A DNA stretch of 64,000 nucleotides from Craspedostauros australis. Taxonomy: Eukaryota > Bacillariophyta > Bacillariophyceae > Mastogloiales > Achnanthaceae. The first letter of the stretch is position 1; every line of letters begins with the position of its first letter. The stretch lies in assembly GCA_026770025.1 (NCBI GenBank), contig JAMXDE010000049.1, positions 310,001-374,000 of the forward strand, written 5' to 3'. Of the stretch, positions 58,006-64,000 are shown piece by piece. Under the pieces are notes generated by a model, which saw only the letters and a list, made by a program, of their open reading frames with translations, was not told the DNA's origin and did no database searches. The position numbers were made by a program, and so were the translations under genes.

Positions 58006-59902
58006 TCATTTTTCTCCGAGAGCAACGGGGGCCTCCAATGGCAAACTCTTGGATTCTCCAATCATCTTCATGGCTTCCGTCTTGGCAGCCTGATTTTGAG
58101 GGGAAGCATTAGGAATGTTGTCATGAGAAATTGGTGCGAACGGAGCGCCAAAGTTGAATGAGTGTTGCTGTGCGTGCAATTGTTCAAAGTCATTTGAAAT
58201 GCAATGCAGCCTGATCCTCCACAACACAATACAACACAACACAACACAACACAAATACGCACACATCATCAAGACAATGAACACCACAATCGATGCAACT
58301 TACGACATCCCCGACGCGATCGTTATTGGGAGCGTACTCGTAGGACTTGGGTTCCCCGAAGAAGGGCGTCACGGCCTGCGGCAGCGGCACGCCTTCTTCG
58401 ATGCTGTACGTCACGATGCTGAGCGCCATATCCAACGCCACCTGCGGCGGAATCCTCACGATGAAATTCAAGCCAAACCACAGGCGATTGTACCACGTTT
58501 CGTGCTCCTCATTGTAGGGCAGCCCGCGCCAACCCGCCAGAAAGCCACCCCACAGTTCGACGGGCAGCCGGAAGAAGCCCGTGAAGAATCCGCGCAGACC
58601 CACGACGTCCTGCTTCATGAGGTACTCGCCGCCGTACGTGGCGAAGTTGCGCTGCCGGATGGCCTCGGGCGACCACATGGCGTGGTAAGCCGATGCGACG
58701 GTGCGATCGATGGAGCCGTCGTCCGCCGCCAATCCTTGCTGGATGGCCTCGGCGACGAAGGTGGCACCCATCAAGGCACGGCAGATATGAAAGCCGGTGC
58801 TGGGATGCGCCATGGCGGACGCACCGGCAAATGCCAGGACGCGCTGATCGCGCTGCGGCAAGGCGCCGCCCATGGGGATGTAGCAATACTCCTCCTCGAG
58901 GACGTTGATGGGTTTGATGCCGTGGAATTCGAGACGCTTGTTGAGACGGTCCTTGCATTCCTGGAAGGAGACGCCGGGCCGTGCCACCAAGGAGGTTTCC
59001 TCGGAGAAGATCTTGTTGCCTCCCAACGGCATGACGTAGTTGAAGGTGGGCGTCTGGATGGCCCTCTGTTCCGATTCCGGCGTGTCGAAGTGATCCGTGC
59101 GATAGTCGAACAGCGTCATGGCCTCCTTATCGTAGGGCCCGAACTTGGACGACGACGGGACATCGGACTCGTCGACCTCCATGATGGCACCGTAAGCAAT
59201 CTGAAAGCCCGGCGACGTGTACTGGTCGCGGCCATCCCGCAGCACGAGCTTGGTCTCGTGGCCCGTCGTGTCGATGACGATCTTGGTGCGCACCGTGACG
59301 ACTGCGTCATCCTTGTCCTTGAGCTGGATCGTGGTGCCGTCGCGGTCATGCACGAGGGAACCCGCGGGCTCGTACATGTTGACGCCGATGGCCTCGGAGA
59401 AGTGATTGGCCTCGAGGACCTTGTATCCGGACGTGAGCATGTCGGCCACCGCGTGCTTGTCCAGACGCAGGTAGGGCCGATCGAGGCGCAGACACTCGTC
59501 CATGGGCTTGTCGAAGGATCCACCGAAGAAGCAGTCCGTGACCTTCCATTCGCGGTCGACCGTCCGCTGCAGGGTGACGCCGGCCGCCTGGTACTTGGCC
59601 AGGATGCTCTCCCATTCGTCCTTCCAGCCGCCGTACGTGGGCGCCCATTCGCGATCGAAGTTGCGGTCGGCCAGGACGACGTCGTGTTCCGATGCGGCGA
59701 GGAGGGAAGCCATGGCGCGACCGCCCGGACCGCTTCCGAGCACCAGGACGTCGCAGACCTCGTCGAAGGATGCATCGGCGGATGTGGCGGCAAGCAGCGT
59801 GGGTGCAGTGCGCGTCACGCGTGTGGGGATCACGAAGGCGTTGGCCGACTGCGCCAGGATGGTGATGGCCACCGCGATCGTCGATGGTTTCATCATTGTC
59901 AT
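58006..59902 (-). CDS. LCYB: Lycopene beta-cyclase, plastid-targeted (spliced)
   Basis: Exon 1 59902-58304, intron 58168-58303 (136 nt, GTAAGT...GCACAG), exon 2 58167-58006, phase 0, about 586 residues. Start MTMMKPSTIAVAITI; later ATGs at 59896 and 59893 are equivalent. The leader IAVAITILAQSANAFVIPT is a signal peptide with an ASAFAP-type A-F junction, so plastid import through the ER is predicted. The FAD site is CDVLVLGSGPGGRAMASLL. WAPTYGGWKDEWES matches the cyclase motif after the dinucleotide site. FNYVMPLGGNKIFSEETSLV and AMAHPSTGFHICRALM are standard lycopene cyclase signatures. The enzyme forms beta-ionone rings from lycopene to give beta-carotene, the precursor of diatom xanthophylls. 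The intron carries a (CACAA)n repeat. The open frame on the opposite strand is a shadow. Confidence 0.93.
58218..58252. repeat. (CACAA)n repeat inside the LCYB intron
   Basis: Six to seven near-perfect ACACA/CACAA units, read on the gene's strand as TGTGT-rich sequence, between splice donor and acceptor. Confidence 0.85.
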
Positions 59903-60474
59903 GTGAGATGTGATGAGATAGAATGGAATAGACTGGATTATTGGTATGACAGAGTACTCCAATAGAATGGAGTATTGGTATGTGTTTGTTTGATTGATTG
60001 ATTGATTCATCGATGTGGCATTTCTTCTTTCGCTTGATTCCTGTCTTCACACCATGTCGCGTTGCGCTCTTTCTCGCGTTGATGGGGATGTTGTTCTTAC
60101 GTATTCGCGACGTGGTAGCCAAAGGAGGAGCGCAAATTCAACGTCAGATGTCGGTTCGAGACGTGGATAAAGAAGCCAATCAGAAAGGTTCTCATTTTTA
60201 GTGGTTGTGTGTGGGCGTTTGATGCTTTTCTGTCTTCTCGTCGTGAGTTGTTCTCTGTGTTGTCGTGGTTGTGTCCTCGTGACGAAGTGAGAGAGGCAAT
60301 CAGCATTCTGGTACGGCCGATACGAACAGTTGAGGTCATTCGCCGTCTTTGATGGCAGAATCGCGTGGCGTGGGACAAGTAGAGCGTGCAGAATCGCATG
60401 ATGAAGTGGATAATGCTGTTGCATTCAAGTGTAATGATGTGTAATATAACATGTAGAGCATTATCTTATACGAT
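59903..60474. other. LCYB 5' flank and 3' flank of the Ser/His-rich gene
   Basis: It holds the inverted repeat and paired TATTGGTATG direct repeats described under the regulatory entry, and a (TGAT)n microsatellite at 59991-60007. No gene is seen. Confidence 0.5.
59939..59982. promoter_or_regulatory. LCYB: Candidate LCYB upstream element with direct and inverted repeats
   Basis: TATTGGTATG occurs at 59939-59948 and again at 59973-59982. Between them AGTACTCCA (59953-59961) and TGGAGTATT (59968-59976) form an inverted repeat with one mismatch. ATTGG/CCAAT cores are present on both strands. The element lies about 37-80 bases upstream of the LCYB start. It could be a promoter element or a hairpin in the 5' UTR. 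Confidence 0.35.
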
Positions 60475-61923
60475 CTATGGAGTATGGCGTTGCGCATCAC
60501 TTGGCGGAGACCCACACCTTGGCAGTTTGGTGACGACACCGTGCACCAAGGATTGATCGCCGAGAGCGAGGTAGCGTGCGAGGTGACGGCCCGCTTGGCT
60601 GGACTTGAGGGAGGCCCGTGCCATGAGGGAGGCCGTGTTTGGCCGGCGGCGGCCCTCCTGGATGCGCAGGACGGTGTCGACGTGCTTGCGGCGCATCTGC
60701 GGGATGTGGGAGCAGATGATGGGCTCGAGGCCGCGTGCGAGGCCTGGCATAGCCAGCATGGTGGGCGCGGCGGTGTGGGAGGACGTGGGGGCGTAGCAGG
60801 ATTCGTCTTCCATGTCGCTGTCGCTGTCACTATCGCTGTCGTTGTTGTGGTTGTGTGGGTAGTAGGAGTTGTTGATGTATGGACGATCGTCTGTGAGAAG
60901 GGGCTGCGTCTGACAGAAGCGCACGACGTGCTCGAGCTGCTTGCGGACAAGCTGCTTGTTGATGTTGGGTGATGTGGCCTTGTAGGTGTGCGCCATCTGC
61001 CTGGCATCCTGCAGCATGGCGGAGCGATCGGACTTGGACCACCACAGCATCGGTTTGAGTTCTTGGACTTCTTCGTGAGTGGGGTTGAAGCATTTGTTGT
61101 TGTTGTTGTTGTTGCGAACAGCGCGCTGTGCGGCTGTGCCATCGCTGTCGTCGTCACTATCACTGTCGAAACTGCAGGCGTCGTCATGAGTGGAACGCAG
61201 CTGAAAGTGAACGCGCCTGCGTGGACGCACGAGAGACGGGGATCGCATGCGATGCAGGGCTTCGTCGTCGTCGTCGTCGTCGGAGGTGGAAGAGACGGAG
61301 GAGGAGTCGCTGCTCGTGATGCTGGTGGCGGACGTGAATGGGAAGGACATCATGCGCGGGCGTTTGTGCATGGTGATGTAGGAGTAGCTTGAGCCCATGT
61401 CGCTGGCAGGTGGACGGCCGTTGCGCGCCAATGCATCGTGGATGGTGGCTCCCGTCAGGCTGCTGATGCTGATGCCGTTCGTTGTCGTTGTTGTGGATGT
61501 CGTTGTGGATGCCGTTGTGGATGCCGTTGGTGTTGCTGTGAGATCCGTGAATGCGCATGTGGATGTTGCTGTGGATGTTGGTGTGCATTCTGACAATGAT
61601 GACGACAATGATGGTGTGAGAGCAGAGCGTGGTCGGCGTCTGCTGTTGCTGCTGCTCATGGTGTTGATGAGGATGCTGCCTGTGCGCATGGAAGCTGGCA
61701 TGGTGGTACTCATCCTTGCATTGATAGCCGTAGGTGCATGAACAGAAGCAGAAGCGGAAGCATGGACAGAATCATGGACAGAAGCAGTTGAGATCGGAGC
61801 GAGGTTTGTCCCTGTTGCTTGTCTTGCTTCTCCGCGGCGATGGTTGTGGTGATTGTGATGGTTATGATGATTGCGATCACTCTCGAGGGCAGAGTTGGAT
61901 TCACGTGTTGCGACGATCGCCAT
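60475..61923 (-). CDS. Ser/His/Thr-rich protein with a conserved C-terminal helical block (unknown)
   Basis: 482 residues, ATG at 61923 (later in-frame ATGs are possible because the first 150 residues are low-complexity His/Asn/Ser/Thr). A structured part begins near residue 230 with PRRRVHFQLRSTHDD, then an acidic stretch, then THEEVQELKPMLWWSKSDRS followed by the helix MLQDARQMAHTYK. The end holds GLARGLEPIICSHIPQMRRK, VDTVLRIQEGRRR and a Ser/Ala-rich helix (KSSQAGRHLARYLALGD). I recall many uncharacterised diatom proteins with this paired arrangement: an aromatic W-W/Y-S motif with a helix, then G-L-E, a V-L-x-x-Q helix and a final Ala-rich helix. Together with 55352-56326 it supports a diatom-type genome. 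Function unknown; no TM helix or catalytic site is seen. Confidence 0.7.
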   Translation of the reverse strand: MAIVATRESNSALESDRNHHNHHNHHNHRRGEARQATGTNLAPISTASVHDSVHASASASVHAPTAINARMSTTMPASMRTGSILINTMSSSNSRRRPRSALTPSLSSSLSECTPTSTATSTCAFTDLTATPTASTTASTTTSTTTTTNGISISSLTGATIHDALARNGRPPASDMGSSYSYITMHKRPRMMSFPFTSATSITSSDSSSVSSTSDDDDDDEALHRMRSPSLVRPRRRVHFQLRSTHDDACSFDSDSDDDSDGTAAQRAVRNNNNNNKCFNPTHEEVQELKPMLWWSKSDRSAMLQDARQMAHTYKATSPNINKQLVRKQLEHVVRFCQTQPLLTDDRPYINNSYYPHNHNNDSDSDSDSDMEDESCYAPTSSHTAAPTMLAMPGLARGLEPIICSHIPQMRRKHVDTVLRIQEGRRRPNTASLMARASLKSSQAGRHLARYLALGDQSLVHGVVTKLPRCGSPPSDAQRHTP

Positions 61924-64000
61924 CCTGGATGTTGTTGTTGTCTGTTGTTGTTGTTTGTTGTCTGTTGTTGTCTGTGGTCTGTTGGTTGCACTCTTCGAAG
62001 TATTATGATCTCCAAGCTCGGCTCAGCTCAGCTCGACTCAACTCAGATAAGCTTTTGTGTTCGGACGTCGCTTTTGCGCCAACCACGAAAACACGAGAAA
62101 CAACGCACAGCGGCCAAATGCACGTGACGAACTGTCCTTCTCTTCTTGGTCTCCCCTCACACGGAAACAACGTGTGCTTCAATCCCTCGTTGAATCCTTC
62201 GTGGACCAAATTTATCGCTCACTGCTTTTCTTTCTTTCTCGGCTCAGCTCTTTTTTTCGTGAGAACAGAAATGGAGTATCACTGGAGTGCTCTCTGAATG
62301 CAGTATGAATGCGGCATGAATGCAGGATGAATGTATGCTATCGCGATGGTGCAATCGACGTTGTTGCAAGTATGATGGTATGGTATGATGTTGGTCCTCG
62401 TATGATGTTGGTAATCGTATGATTGCGTCTGGACTCTCTCCCTTCCATCGGCCCTTCTCTTGCCTTGCCTCGTGTTGTCGTGTCTTGTCACACGTCCTTC
62501 TTGGCGCTCATGTACGTGTGGTGTTCTCTCTCTGCGGAGTTTTGCGCATCGGTTCTGTTTTCAAAGGGCGAGGACGAGATTTGTGTGAGCGGTGTCTGGG
62601 CCCTTGCGCGAGCCAGGTGTTCCTCTATTCCTAGCCTCAACTGGAGCGGCCACGCAAACACAAAATATAGCTATCTCCCACGCGAACAGATGGGGATAAA
62701 AACAAAAACAGCCAATCAAAACGCATTGAGACAAACTCCCTTCGTGGCAAACATCAAAAACCTGTCATCCAAACAAACGCAGAAGCAACATCCGGCAACA
62801 TCGAGCAGCGCGACAACACGCCACAACAACACAGCACGACACGACACAACACTGAGCAAGACATTGCGCAGCGTCACACAAAGGCAACACCGACCATGAA
62901 CCAACCAAGAAGCAGACAAGACACCATGCACTCGAACTCAACCAGGGGTGTTTGGCACATGGAAACACAGGATGGGTCAAGGCCTTCCATACACCGTACG
63001 ATACCTACGAGTGCGCAGAGCAGCGCGCTTGGGAGGAACACCATTCTCTTCTCTTCGCACGACTTGCTCTTGGACGCAGTTGCACTTCAAACGTGCCAGG
63101 TATCGCCGACCATTCATGAATCCACTCCGACATCATCACAAGGATTTCATGCTTCAGGCAAGGATGCAGATGGAAAGGCACGATCAAACAGGCGCATGGT
63201 CGTGTTGGAAAGCGACGTCAACACTACCCTGCCTCTCTGTCTCTTTGGACAAGCACTTCATACTCACGGACGGTAACACCATGGATCTCATCATGTGGAG
63301 TTTTTGGCGAACAAATGCCTCTCGCGACATTCGCGATTGCAATGGCCTGCATCGTTTCAGCGGAGGGGCATCGCGAGTCCCCATTTCACCGATAGAGGCA
63401 AGCGCGTCAATCCATTGCAACACATGCATGTCGGTCAACAGACAGTGGGCGCACGCACAGGCATAGACATCGTATCGTATCGTGTTGCACTTCCATCATT
63501 CCCAACGCTGCTTTCTGCTAGTGGACTGGTCATGTAGTGTCATTCTCCGCAGCAACAACAGCACGGCGATGTCAGCCACATCATCGTCATCGTCGTTGTC
63601 ATCATCGCTCTCATTCGCAATCGTGCCATCGAAGCAATCGGCCTGTTGGTTTGCTCTTCTGCTTTCTGCCTCTGTGATGCTTGCGTTCGGCCGTGTTCTT
63701 GTTCTCATCGTTGTTCTTGTTGTCATGTCAACGAGCACCAAAGTTCGTGTGCACGAACAGCCATACCCCTCCCTTTCGCACATGACCTCACTTTGACCTG
63801 TGTCTGGTCATCGCGATGTGTGCGCGGACGTGTCCATTGACACGCGGTTCTGCAACATCCGGTTGGGAGAAGCGTCTGTGACACAATTCGTAGTTAACGG
63901 AACATCGTGACAGCGGTGTCATCACCATAAATACGACTTGACGATCCATTGGTCCTCACAAAATTCAAATTTTCCGCAACAACTGTCGGCGGTTGATTGC
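61924..64000. other. Right end of window, 2.1 kb, no supported gene
   Basis: Open frames at 62896-63276 (plus, after a CA-rich leader-like stretch), 62948-63466 and 63569-63796 (76 residues with one hydrophobic segment) have no recognisable domain. A first exon running off the window cannot be excluded. Confidence 0.45.

Noticed and set aside
58154..59965. 603-codon open frame on the plus strand opposite LCYB
   Set aside because: Exactly antisense to a confidently identified gene; the translation shows no domain pattern and the frame reflects codon bias of LCYB.
62896..63466. Possible gene start after a CA-rich leader near the right edge
   Set aside because: The leader resembles other 5' UTRs, but the two candidate frames have no recognisable sequence pattern.
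63569..63796. Small 76-residue frame with one hydrophobic segment
   Set aside because: A single chance hydrophobic run in Val/Leu-rich sequence; no supporting context.

Overview
The window is nuclear DNA from a photosynthetic eukaryote with a secondary plastid, most likely a diatom or close ochrophyte relative. The evidence is as follows. Genes are monocistronic on both strands, and several have short GT-AG introns of about 140-430 nt. Two proteins (1857-4886 and 58006-59902) start with an ER-type signal peptide ending in an A-F-x-P block, the ASAFAP-like plastid entry signal of diatoms and relatives. There is a single-TM protein with P-T-rich stalk and leucine-rich repeats of the kind abundant in diatoms. 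Two small acidic or basic proteins (55352-56326 and 60475-61923) carry motifs I associate with expanded diatom families. The species assignment is inference.

Layout. 1-19 kb: the 3' part of a WD40 protein; a plastid-targeted fusion of a condensation/acyltransferase-like region, a membrane block and a lipocalin; a BTB (T1-type) plus F5/8C-like protein; an ankyrin protein; a DnaJ protein; an ankyrin-BTB protein; a TM-LRR protein with a stop-free intron; and a spliced signal-peptide protein of unknown function. 20-30 kb: three head-to-tail paralogues of large membrane-anchored FAD-dependent oxidoreductase-like proteins. 30-43 kb: an RBM28/Nop4-like nucleolar RNA-binding protein, a giant ankyrin protein with very recent internal duplication, a FUT8-like type II glycosyltransferase, and a TPR-like protein. 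45-49 kb: a fourth, inverted flavoprotein paralogue with an acidic/tyrosine-rich insert of about 320 residues. 49-64 kb: an unknown protein, NIP7, the proteasome ATPase RPT1, a small acidic protein, lycopene beta-cyclase, a Ser/His-rich protein, and about 2 kb without a supported gene.

How the genes relate. RBM28/Nop4 and NIP7 both serve 60S ribosome assembly, but they are not adjacent and linkage probably means nothing. Lycopene cyclase and the lipocalin fusion are both predicted plastid proteins that could touch carotenoid metabolism. The most unusual content is the four-copy flavoprotein family. All copies have a cytosolic stub, one TM anchor, a conserved N-terminal domain, a Rossmann FAD site, a loop of very different length between two cysteines, a C-x2-C-x7-8-C-x3-C module and a C-terminal G-D FAD motif. 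I cannot match the full architecture to a named family. A type II glycosyltransferase lies between copies three and four, which makes a secretory-pathway (Golgi) role a reasonable guess.

Limits: intron borders were placed by eye from splice consensus and reading-frame continuity. Start codons were moved to the first plausible ATG. No database search was possible. Residue positions are approximate.
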